In this document: piece by piece, positions 7,585 through 15,547 of the stretch
How the letters are laid out: each line of letters starts with the position of its first letter
Position numbering within the stretch: position 1 is the stretch's first letter
Assembly (NCBI GenBank): GCA_934090795.1
Contig: CAKOJQ010000004.1
Span: 65,022-129,021 of the forward strand
Direction of reading: 5' to 3'
DNA length: 64,000 nucleotides
Source: an uncultured Bacilli bacterium
GTDB lineage: Bacteria; Bacillota_I; Bacilli_A; RF39; UBA660
The notes under the pieces: generated by a model
The model's database searches: none
What the model saw: only the letters and a program-made list of their open reading frames with translations
What the model was told of the DNA's origin: nothing
Made by a program: the position numbers and the translations under genes

Positions 7585-8784
7585 AGGTATGTTGCACATG
7601 GTGGAAGTGATTCTGGGGCTATTGGGAATGGGATTATTGAAAAAAATTTAACTTTAGATATTAGTAAATATATGTATGATAGATTAAAAGAACTTGGTGT
7701 TCCAGTTAAGTTAACGAGAAATAGTGATGTTGATTTACCAGCTTCGGAAAGGCCACAGAAGGTTCTTGATCAATTTGGTAATGGGAGTGATGTGATTGTT
7801 GTTTCTAATCATATTAATGCCGGAGGTGCAGAAGGTGCTGAAGTAATTTATGCTTTAAGAAATAAAGATACACTTGCTAAGAAAATATTAGATGAATTAG
7901 AGAAGCAAGGACAACTAGTTAGAAAATATTATCAAAGAAGATTACCTAGTGATTATAATAAAGATTATTATTATATGTTAAGGAATACGCCTAATACGGA
8001 AGCTTTAATTGTTGAATATGGGTTTTTAGATAATACAAGTGATGCTAATAAACTTAAAAATAATTATAAAAAATATGCTGAAGCGGTTGTTAAAGCAGTA
8101 ACTGAGTATGCTGGTTATAAATATGTTCCTCTTGCTGGTAGCGATTATCATGTTGTAAAAAAAGGAGATACTTTATGGAGTATTGCAAGAGCTTATGGTC
8201 TAACTGTAGAAAGGTTAAAATCTCTAAATAATTTAACTAGTAATAATTTAACAATAGGTGATTCATTAATTGTTAAAGATAGTAGTGGAAATAGTGATAA
8301 TAGTTCTAGTGCTGATAATAATAAATATTATACAGTTAAAAAGGGGGATAGTTTGTATTCAATTGCTAGAAGTAATAATATGACGGTTGATGAACTTAAG
8401 ACTTTAAATAATTTAACTAGTAATATTTTATCTATTGGCCAAAGATTAATAATTAGTAGTGGTTCTAATGTTCCAAAGAATGTTTATATTGTAAAACAGG
8501 GAGATACTTTATGGAGTATAGCTAATAATTTTAATGTTAGTGTAAATGATTTGAAGAAAATTAATAATAAGAGTAATAATAGTTTAAGTATTGGTGAGCA
8601 ACTAATAATTCCGGGCAATAGTAGTGGTGAAAATGTTAACACAACTATTTATACAGTTAAGAGCGGAGATAATCTTTATAGTATTGCAAGACGTTATAAT
8701 GTAACTGTTAATGAGATAAAATCATTAAATAATTTATCTAGTAATTTACTAAGTATAGGACAAAAATTAAGTATTCCAATATAA
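7585..8784 (+). pseudogene. 5'-truncated N-acetylmuramoyl-L-alanine amidase with four LysM repeats
   Basis: This is an Amidase_3-type zinc amidase that cuts the amide bond between MurNAc and the stem peptide. The usual D-P-G-H-G-G start survives only as AHGG, with the zinc His at codon 7597, then SDSGAIGNGIIEKNLTL with the catalytic-site Glu (codon 7639). The second zinc His is in VVSNHINAG, and VEYGFLD carries the final Glu. These essential parts lie upstream of the first ATG (7672), and an in-frame TAA is at 7582, so no start codon or signal peptide remains. Four LysM wall-binding repeats follow, at about residues 158, 217, 269 and 324 counted from 7672. The 5' end was probably lost when the island at 1-7.4 kb arrived. 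Confidence 0.75.
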
Positions 8785-8789
8785 AATAA

Positions 8790-8835
8790 AAAGATTATAT
8801 TTCTAATAAATTAATATTAGGATATAATCTTTTTT
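8790..8835. terminator. Bidirectional terminator
   Basis: AAAGATTATAT (8790-8800) pairs with ATATAATCTTT (8822-8832). Both sides have A/T runs, so it serves the amidase remnant and the convergent LCP gene. Confidence 0.8.
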
Positions 8836-10698
8836 CTATTCTTCTGTTTCGGCGATATTTTTACATACTGTAACTTTTAAGTTTTCAATGTTATTAGTAA
8901 GTGTTCCACTTCGAATATCTTGATTTGTTATTTTGTTATTTTCACAATCGTTTGATGTATATTCTTCTTTTGTTATGGTAATATTTCTTGAACTTGCCCA
9001 TTCTTTAACGTATTCTATAGATGAGCCAATAAAGTTTGGTAAGGTTTCATTTCTTGTTCCTGAAGTTACATTTTTACCTATAACAGGGATAGTAAACTCT
9101 TTATTTGCTGAGAATGAGAATGTTTTAATTAATTCAGTTTCTTGTAATTCTAGATTTTCTTTCATTGCTTTTACGATTTCTTTTAAACTATCCTCATAGT
9201 ATTGAAAAGTGTACATATCATAACCATTTTGATATATTGTTAAATCATAACCACTTAGGTATGTTTTTTGAATATTTATAAAGTTATTATCATCAAAATT
9301 ATTATTAAGTAAGATATTTTTACCTACATTATAGAAATTTAATATTTCTTTAGTTGACATGTTTGTATCAATATTATTTGATACTGCATTTAATAGTTTA
9401 TAAAAAGTATCAATTGATCTAATTGTTTTAGTTTTATTAGCGATAGCTGTCACAACTGCTTGTTGATGTTCAATTCTTTTAAAATCAGATGATGCAAATT
9501 GATGTCTGTTTCTTGAGTAAGCAAGTGCTTGTTCTCCATTAAGTGTTTGATTAGGTCCTGGCGTTATATATACTAAATTTTCACCAAAGCTACGATTTGA
9601 ATCTTGTTCACAAATTTTATCGCCACAATTAATGTTTCCATTTTTTCTAAAATCCGGTTTATCTATATTCAAGGTAATACCACCAAGGGCATCTACTAAA
9701 GAAACTACACCTTTAAAGTTAATTTTTACATAATAGTCAATATTAATATCAATTAAATTTTGAATTGTATCAATCATACATTTAGTACCATAACTTGCTG
9801 CTGAGTTAATTTTATTACTTTTGTTATTATTACAAGCAATTGGTACATATGTATCTCTTGGAATAGAGAAAATAGTTGCTGATAATGTTTTAGGATTGAA
9901 TGTTAATAACATTATGGAATCACCATTAAATGCAGCATTGTTGGATAAACCATCATATTCAGAATCAACACCTAGTAGTAAAACTGTAAATGGTTCAGTA
10001 ACTGATTTATTTGTTGATGCAACTGTATCTTGATTTTTCATTTGTTTGCTATAACTATCTATTATAAATGTCTCATTTGCAATGTTTGCAAATTTATCAA
10101 TATTATTATATTTTAAAACATAGTTTCCATCGATAAATATTGCATCTACTTCTTTATTATATAAGGCATCAAGTAATTTTTCATAATTATCATATTCCTT
10201 TATTTTTACTTTCATTCCCTTATTAGCCATATATTCTTGAGGTAAAATATATCCTTCAATATCTTCTTCATTATTTATTAAACCGATAGTTTTTATTTCA
10301 ATATCTTTATTTAAACTAATTAAATTAGATGTATAAATTATTTTATCTTTACTTATATTATCTACTATTTTATAAGTTTTATTTATATAGTAATAGCCAA
10401 ATGAATTAACACCAGTAAATATGGTTGTAAGTATTAATAAAATGGTTAAGAATACATGCTTTTTTAAGATTAATAAAACTAGTCCAATAAATAGAAATAA
10501 AATTAAGTTTAAATATAAAAATATTATTAAGATAGTTCTAAATAATGTTTCAATGTTTCCTAATAAAATTAAACTATATGAAAATAAAATTATTGATACT
10601 AAGTATAAAATAAATAGTATATAGAAAGATATACGATATATTTTATTTGTCTTTTTTAATTTTTTAAATAAATTTTTAATATTACTTTTTTTACTCAT
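8836..10698 (-). CDS. LytR-CpsA-Psr family transferase with PASTA domain
   Basis: LCP proteins attach teichoic acids or other glycopolymers to peptidoglycan at the outer membrane face. The 620-residue protein has several N-terminal membrane helices (about 20-110), an intermediate outer segment, and then the LCP core with VLLLGVDSE, FSIPRDTYVP (the conserved Arg of the active site), DYYVKINFKGV and ALAYSRNRH. At the C-terminus lies one PASTA-like repeat (LPNFIGSSIEYVKEWASSRN), which may bind peptidoglycan. The GTG at 10707 lies in the ribosome site (AGGTG), so I choose ATG at 10698. The residues between helices and core (about 120-200, with ADAIF-like text) resemble a periplasmic binding-protein half seen in some LCP proteins. 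The family is secure; its polymer is unknown. Confidence 0.9.
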   Translation of the reverse strand: MSKKSNIKNLFKKLKKTNKIYRISFYILFILYLVSIILFSYSLILLGNIETLFRTILIIFLYLNLILFLFIGLVLLILKKHVFLTILLILTTIFTGVNSFGYYYINKTYKIVDNISKDKIIYTSNLISLNKDIEIKTIGLINNEEDIEGYILPQEYMANKGMKVKIKEYDNYEKLLDALYNKEVDAIFIDGNYVLKYNNIDKFANIANETFIIDSYSKQMKNQDTVASTNKSVTEPFTVLLLGVDSEYDGLSNNAAFNGDSIMLLTFNPKTLSATIFSIPRDTYVPIACNNNKSNKINSAASYGTKCMIDTIQNLIDINIDYYVKINFKGVVSLVDALGGITLNIDKPDFRKNGNINCGDKICEQDSNRSFGENLVYITPGPNQTLNGEQALAYSRNRHQFASSDFKRIEHQQAVVTAIANKTKTIRSIDTFYKLLNAVSNNIDTNMSTKEILNFYNVGKNILLNNNFDDNNFINIQKTYLSGYDLTIYQNGYDMYTFQYYEDSLKEIVKAMKENLELQETELIKTFSFSANKEFTIPVIGKNVTSGTRNETLPNFIGSSIEYVKEWASSRNITITKEEYTSNDCENNKITNQDIRSGTLTNNIENLKVTVCKNIAETEE

Positions 10699-10804
10699 GG
10701 CTTTCACCTAGTATAAATATTAACATAATTTTTTTTAAAATAAAAGTGATATATGCCAATTCATTAAGTCATTATATAACATAAAATAATATGGGTGATG
10801 GAAT

Positions 10805-11032
10805 GTGGATAGTACAATAATCATTATTGTTGGATTAATTGTATCATTAATATCAATAGTAACACCTATAATTAAACTTAATAATAATTTAACTAGATTA
10901 AATGTAACGATAGTGGGATTAACTAATTCAATGGAAGAAGTACTGATAACAACTAAAAATCATGAAAAAAGAATTATGTATTTGGAACATAACTGGAAAA
11001 GTGGTGATGTAAATGGAGATAACAATTCCTAG
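10805..11032 (+). CDS. Small XhlA-like membrane protein (holin module)
   Basis: A 75-residue protein starts at GTG 10805, placed correctly after GGTGATGG. It has an N-terminal helix (TIIIIVGLIVSLISIVTPII) followed by a coiled-coil that ends HEKRIMYLEHNWK. This is the layout of phage haemolysin XhlA-type or BhlA-type proteins, in reversed helix order for some members. It overlaps the holin-like gene at 11013 by 20 bp. Such pairs normally accompany a phage endolysin; here only the LysM amidase remnant is near. The family assignment is by architecture. Confidence 0.6.
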   Translation: MDSTIIIIVGLIVSLISIVTPIIKLNNNLTRLNVTIVGLTNSMEEVLITTKNHEKRIMYLEHNWKSGDVNGDNNS

Positions 11033-11267
11033 TATTATTTCACTTATGACTTTAATTATTGGTTATGTTAGTAAATATTTAGGATTAGATAGTAAATATA
11101 TTCCATTCCAAAATATTGTTATTGGAGTTTTATCAGGGATATTGGTATATTTTTTAGAGTTAGATACAAATATATGGAGTGCTTTAGTTATATGTTTAAT
11201 TTCAGCTTTATCAGCAGGTGGTTTATATGATTCTATTAAAAAAAATAATGATGGAGAAATAAGTTAA
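11013..11267 (+). CDS. Phage-type holin-like protein
   Basis: This 84-residue protein has two to three membrane helices (SIISLMTLIIGYVSKYLG, then FQNIVIGVLSGILVYFL and ALVICLISALSAGGLYD) and a short charged tail. The size, the central helices and the SAGGLYD end fit small phage holins, which form membrane lesions that release endolysin. The ATG follows GTGGTGATG and overlaps the preceding XhlA-like gene. No phage structural gene is present. It may be a captured lysis module used by the host or a phage leftover. Confidence 0.65.
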   Translation: MEITIPSIISLMTLIIGYVSKYLGLDSKYIPFQNIVIGVLSGILVYFLELDTNIWSALVICLISALSAGGLYDSIKKNNDGEIS

Positions 11268-11297
11268 TTTATTATAATTTAAAATTATTTATTTGGG

Positions 11298-11326
11298 AGA
11301 ACTTTAAATTTTTAGAGTTCTTTTTC
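11298..11326 (+). terminator. Terminator after the holin-like pair
   Basis: AGAACT (11298-11303) pairs with AGTTCT (11316-11321), followed by TTTT. Confidence 0.7.
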
Positions 11327-11387
11327 TAATTTACTAAAAATAAGTTACATGATATACTATAAAGGAAGAAGAAGGGAACTAATTAAT

Positions 11388-11765
11388 ATGAAAAAAGTTA
11401 TAAAAATTGTTATAGTTCTATTATGTTTTTTAGGAGTTTTTTTAATATATAATTATATTAAACCAGTGGATGATACTTATAAGTTATATATCAAATGTAA
11501 TAATCATAGTGAATCTTATAGTGTTATGATTAATGATGATATTAAGTTTGCTAATGATGATGAAAAGTGTAAATTAAATTTAAAAGTAGAAGATATAAGT
11601 AGAGATTATATTAAATTAAATTCAAATACATTTTTTTATAAAATTAATGGTAGAGATTTAATAGATAGTTTAACTTTGTCATATGATGTATATGTATCTA
11701 GTGATAGTGATTTAACTTTAGTAGGTCATGATAAAGATACTAGATTTGAGTTTTCTTATAAATAA
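11388..11765 (+). CDS. Membrane-anchored protein of unknown function
   Basis: A 125-residue protein begins at ATG 11388 after AAGAAGGG; the in-frame ATG at 11349 has no ribosome site. An N-terminal helix (VIKIVIVLLCFLGVFLIYNY) anchors a small outer domain with two cysteines (YIKCNNHSES and DEKCKLNLK) that may pair. The rest is beta-rich. It lies 20 bp before the cadherin-like gene and is probably co-transcribed with it, which suggests a surface role. No family recognised. Confidence 0.65.
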   Translation: MKKVIKIVIVLLCFLGVFLIYNYIKPVDDTYKLYIKCNNHSESYSVMINDDIKFANDDEKCKLNLKVEDISRDYIKLNSNTFFYKINGRDLIDSLTLSYDVYVSSDSDLTLVGHDKDTRFEFSYK

Positions 11766-11785
11766 TTATTAATGGGTGGGTAGAA

Positions 11786-13375
11786 ATGAAAAAATTTATT
11801 TTATTATTTACTTTTTTATTATTACCAAATGTTGTGTTTGCAGATAATGAGTTTTTGCTTTCTTGTGATAAAAATAAAATTAATGTAAATGATCAAGTTA
11901 TTTGTAGATTGTCTTTTAAATCTGATGATGAGTATAATTATATTAAGTATGATATAGCAGAACTTGATGGACTTTCTTTAGTTGATGTAAGAAGTAATTA
12001 TTCTAATTTATGGAATGTGAAAAATAATGAAAGTGTATCACAAAATATAGTAAATGGTTTACAAGAATTTGGTATTTTACTATTTAAAGCTAGTAAGTCA
12101 GGAGAATATAATTTAAAAGTTACTAATATTTCTTATGGTATTTATGATTCTGGTGAGTTAAAAGATGTAAAAGAAGTTAACACGAAGGTTAAAGTTATTA
12201 GTGATGATAATTTTTTAAAAAGTATAAAAATTAATGATGTGGAAATTGAAGATTTTGATATTAATAAATTTAATTATACAATTGATTCTGATTTAAGTGA
12301 GATTAATATTGAGGCTGTTTCTAATAACAGCTTTGCAAATGTGAGTGGTACTGGAAAGATAACCTTAACTAAACATTTAGAAAGAGTAGTTGTTCCAATA
12401 ATTGTTACTAGTGAAAGTGGCGCTAGTAGAGCATATATCTTAAATATTGTTAATAAAAATTATGTTGATAATAATATAGATAAAACACTAGAAGATTTAA
12501 TTATTAAAAATGATGCAGGAAATACGATTATTTTCGATTTTAAAAGTGAAGTATATGACTATAATATCGAGGTTGGTAGCAAAGTTAATTATGTAAATAT
12601 TTCACCTAAAATTCTGAATAAGGATTGCTCATTTGTTAAAGGATATAATGGTGGTAAGGTTAATGTTAAACCTGGTAATAACATAGTATTAATTAAAATA
12701 GTTGACAAAGATGGAAATGAAAAAACTTATGTTTTAAATATTATTAAACCAATAGAATCTTTTTCAAATAATAGCTATTTAAAATCCATTGATATAAAGG
12801 GCTATAATTTAAGGTTTAGTAAAAAAGTAAGAAATTATAATTTAGAAATTAAAAGAAATGATAAAAGTTTAGATATTAGTCCGGTTCTTGATGATGAAAA
12901 TGCTTCATATGTAATTAGTGGTAATGAAAATTTAAAAAATGGTAGTGTTATTTATGTAACAGTAACTGCTCCTGATACATCTAATACGGTTTATACTATT
13001 AATATAAGTGTTAAAAAAGTTAATATGTTTGTGATTCTTTATTTAATTATTCCAGTTGGATTAATATATTTAGGATATAAATATAAAGATAATATTGTTA
13101 AGTTACTAAAGAAGAATAAATTAATTGAAAAATTAACTTTAGATGAATTATTAACTAGATATAATTTAAATTATAAAGACAAGGGATTAACTAAATTTTT
13201 CGATAAGTTAAGTGAAGAAGATAAAAGAATAATTTTGATTGAATCTTTAAAAAATAATATATTAGCTAATAAGACTAGTTTATATTTAGAGTTATATAAG
13301 GCAAGCAAAAATAATGTTAAAAAAAATAAAAAGGGTAGCACTAAAAATAAAGTCAAAAAAAATAAAAAGAAATGA
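11786..13375 (+). CDS. Surface protein with cohesin-like and cadherin-like beta-sandwich domains
   Basis: The 529-residue protein has a signal peptide (residues 1-19, ending VVFA). A cohesin-like domain covers about 20-145. Three cadherin-like beta-sandwich repeats (PF12733 type) follow, beginning FLKSIKINDVEIEDFD (about 148), LEDLIIKND (about 233) and YLKSIDIKGYNLRFSK (about 331). A membrane helix (VILYLIIPVGLIYLGYKY, about 416-434) and a cytoplasmic part of about 95 residues end in a poly-lysine tail. It is therefore a type I membrane protein with an adhesin-like ectodomain. The cytoplasmic half has a KFFDKLSEEDKRIIL helix of unknown role. It ends at TGA inside a terminator. Confidence 0.75.
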   Translation: MKKFILLFTFLLLPNVVFADNEFLLSCDKNKINVNDQVICRLSFKSDDEYNYIKYDIAELDGLSLVDVRSNYSNLWNVKNNESVSQNIVNGLQEFGILLFKASKSGEYNLKVTNISYGIYDSGELKDVKEVNTKVKVISDDNFLKSIKINDVEIEDFDINKFNYTIDSDLSEINIEAVSNNSFANVSGTGKITLTKHLERVVVPIIVTSESGASRAYILNIVNKNYVDNNIDKTLEDLIIKNDAGNTIIFDFKSEVYDYNIEVGSKVNYVNISPKILNKDCSFVKGYNGGKVNVKPGNNIVLIKIVDKDGNEKTYVLNIIKPIESFSNNSYLKSIDIKGYNLRFSKKVRNYNLEIKRNDKSLDISPVLDDENASYVISGNENLKNGSVIYVTVTAPDTSNTVYTINISVKKVNMFVILYLIIPVGLIYLGYKYKDNIVKLLKKNKLIEKLTLDELLTRYNLNYKDKGLTKFFDKLSEEDKRIILIESLKNNILANKTSLYLELYKASKNNVKKNKKGSTKNKVKKNKKK

Positions 13376-13408
13376 ATAATTTGCAATAATTAACTCATTT
13401 CTTTTTTT
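13364..13408. terminator. Bidirectional terminator
   Basis: AAAAAGAAATGA (13364-13375) pairs perfectly with TCATTTCTTTTT (13395-13406). It separates the cadherin-like gene from the convergent SDR gene. Confidence 0.85.
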
Positions 13409-13409
13409 G

Positions 13410-14279
13410 TTACCAATTTTCTTTAATTTCTGGTCTTGAATCTGGTTTATTAACTGCTTTCATGCCGAAGCCAGCAGATGTTGTACCACCGTCAACTAAA
13501 ATATCAGTACCAGTTAAGTAACCATTTTGAGGATTAATTACTGCACTTATTAAGTAACCAATTTCCTCTGGCTTAGCACCGCGGTCAAAACCGGAATAAT
13601 GTAAACATAACTGAGTACCCGGTTCATTTGCTTCTTTTACTGTCATTGGAGTGTGAACAAAACCAGGAGATACAGAAACAACACGAATATTCTTTTCTTT
13701 AGCATATTTATAGGCAGAATTTTTAACATACCATATAACAAAATTTTTAGATAGACAATATGCCATTTGTGAAGCATTATTTTTACCAACTAAATTACAT
13801 CTTTTGACAACTTTTTTAATAAATAACTTTTCATTATTAAGTGCAAGATGATAACTTTTTTTAGGAATCATTATATTTGGCACTAGATATGCTGAACATG
13901 ATGCAATATCGCAAATACAACCTCCATTCATTACTTTATAAAATTCTTGATTAATGTAGATAGTTCCTAAAGCATTTATTTTTAGGATTTTTTCTGATGT
14001 ATTTCCGGTTCCTGAAATTCCTGCTGAGTTAACTACTGCTACTACATTTCCTTTACTTTTGGCAAATTGAGCTAGTTTTTCAACATTTTCACGATTGGAA
14101 GTATCACATACGTAATATTCTGCGTCAATACCATATTCTTTTATTTCTTTTGTTGCATTTATTAATTTTTCTTCATTTCTTCCACTTATTATTACTAAAC
14201 TGTTTTCTTTTGGTATCATTTTGGCTGTTGCTAAACCAATACCAGATGCGCCTCCTGTTATTACATAAATATCTTTCAT
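13410..14279 (-). CDS. Short-chain dehydrogenase/reductase
   Basis: A 289-residue SDR with the NAD(P)-binding motif TGGASGIGLA (residues 8-17), the VVNSAG strand motif and the YCLSK catalytic Tyr-Lys pair. VSPGFVHTPM follows, and the family end is GTDILVDGG. It contains a longer than usual central segment (about 145-170, ending VVKRCNLVGKNN), as in 3-alpha-hydroxysteroid-type SDRs. That resemblance is tentative and the substrate is not readable. AGGAGG precedes the start. It lies 3 bp after the nucleotide-kinase-like gene on the same strand, so the two form an operon. Confidence 0.85.
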   Translation of the reverse strand: MKDIYVITGGASGIGLATAKMIPKENSLVIISGRNEEKLINATKEIKEYGIDAEYYVCDTSNRENVEKLAQFAKSKGNVVAVVNSAGISGTGNTSEKILKINALGTIYINQEFYKVMNGGCICDIASCSAYLVPNIMIPKKSYHLALNNEKLFIKKVVKRCNLVGKNNASQMAYCLSKNFVIWYVKNSAYKYAKEKNIRVVSVSPGFVHTPMTVKEANEPGTQLCLHYSGFDRGAKPEEIGYLISAVINPQNGYLTGTDILVDGGTTSAGFGMKAVNKPDSRPEIKENW

Positions 14280-14282
14280 TTT

Positions 14283-14849
14283 TTATTCCTCCTTTCCATA
14301 ATCATGATCTAACAAATTAAATATATTTGATTTTAATTCTTCTAATGTTCCTTCATTAATAATTTCATAGTTATATTTATCATAATTATCAAGAGCGGTT
14401 TCAGTTCGGTGAACACTTTCAGTTTGGTTTAAACTATTATCAAATTCAGGTCTAACTATGTTTATTTTGATGACATTTTGATATGTACTATTTATTGTGT
14501 CTAATTCTTCGGGTAATCTTGCATCGCTTATAGTGATAATATCTGCAAAATAGCTAAGAACCTTAATATCATCGACGATTCTTTTTATAAAATAATAATT
14601 ATCAATTTTGTCTCTAATAATGTCAGTACCTAGTTGTTGTAATAGTGTTCTTGGTTTAGTTTCTTCAGAACCATCCCATGAACTTATTAATTTAGCATAA
14701 TATTTAATATAAAAACTAAATTGTAAGTTTATAACTTTTAAATTATTTTTTTCTCCATATTCTTTAATAAAACTAGCTGTTGTATCTTTACCAGCACGGG
14801 CTTTACCAGCTAGCATTATTATTTTAGGATTTTTATTTGTTATTTCCAT
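14283..14849 (-). CDS. P-loop nucleotide kinase-like protein
   Basis: The 188-residue protein starts with a Walker A motif GKARAGKDT (residues 15-23). This is the AGKDT variant found in phage deoxynucleoside monophosphate kinases and dephospho-CoA kinase-like enzymes. TKPRTLLQQLGTDIIRD and ITISDARLPEELD are further signatures of the dNMP-kinase-like group (a GT-R stretch and an R-E lid). It probably phosphorylates a nucleotide or small cofactor with ATP. It is the first gene of a two-gene operon with the SDR. The substrate is inference. Confidence 0.75.
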   Translation of the reverse strand: MEITNKNPKIIMLAGKARAGKDTTASFIKEYGEKNNLKVINLQFSFYIKYYAKLISSWDGSEETKPRTLLQQLGTDIIRDKIDNYYFIKRIVDDIKVLSYFADIITISDARLPEELDTINSTYQNVIKINIVRPEFDNSLNQTESVHRTETALDNYDKYNYEIINEGTLEELKSNIFNLLDHDYGKEE

Positions 14850-15108
14850 AAATTACCTCTTCTATAATAAATATAATATAATTTTTGGAATTTTTACATT
14901 TTTTTGTTAAGTAAAGTGTAAAGTTTTGTAAGAATTTTTAATATAAAATAATTACATTTCTTTTTTTAATGCTTTTAAATTTCTATAATTTTTTTAAAAT
15001 GAGGTCGTGCTGAAGTACTAGTACAGTTACATTTTTTGATTAAAAAATTGCCTCTATTAATTTATTCAACCATATGATATATTAGTCAATATGAAGGAGG
15101 AGATTAAT
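14850..15108. other. Intergenic region upstream of a small gene
   Basis: This is AT-rich DNA with a perfect 10-bp palindrome GTACTAGTAC near 15015-15024. A candidate -10 box (TATGATATAT near 15072) lies ahead of the ribosome site AAGGAGGAG. No other gene is visible. Confidence 0.35.
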
Positions 15109-15252
15109 TTGTCATATGAATCTGTAAAAGCTAAAGTAGGACCAAATGAAGGAATTAGTAAGGAACATTATATAGCTATGGAAAAAGCGAAAATTGATAG
15201 AACAGAATCTTGTTTTGGTGGTAAAGGAATTTTAACAAATGAGCAATATTAA
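15109..15252 (+). CDS. Small hypothetical protein, possibly cut by an in-frame TAA
   Basis: A TTG start (15109) follows a near-perfect AAGGAGGAG site. The 47-residue product runs SYESVKAKVGPNEGISKEHY onward and ends GKGILTNEQY. After the TAA at 15250 the same frame stays open for 15 more codons to a TAG at 15298 and encodes KGMRLVREMKKKKAW. This reads as a natural continuation, so the TAA may be a nonsense mutation in a gene of about 62 codons. No known family. The excellent ribosome site makes a real gene likely. Confidence 0.5.
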   Translation: MSYESVKAKVGPNEGISKEHYIAMEKAKIDRTESCFGGKGILTNEQY

Positions 15253-15300
15253 AAGGGTATGAGGTTAGTTCGTGAAATGAAAAAGAAAAAAGCTTGGTAG

Positions 15301-15511
15301 AAGTATTTGAAATAGTATGATATAAAAATTAACTTAATTTAAGATAAAAGATAAAAGTTTTTTTTGTTTTATTTGACTTTTATGGTAGTCATTTTAATAA
15401 CAACTTTTCAAGGGATAGCCACATCGTTAATCTGAAGGGGGTATTCCTTTATTTTTTTACTTAAATTTTGATAGTTATAAATTTTGAAATTCTTCAATAA
15501 AATTATTTTGT
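15301..15511 (+). other. Intergenic stretch with terminator-like hairpin
   Basis: AAGGGATA (15410-15417) pairs with TATTCCTT (15442-15449, one G-U pair) around a 24-base loop, then a T-rich run. The loop is richer in G and C than its surroundings. It may terminate the small gene or be part of a leader for the ABC gene. Confidence 0.35.
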
Positions 15512-15547
15512 ATGATAAAATATTATTTATCTAGGAGGTATATAATT

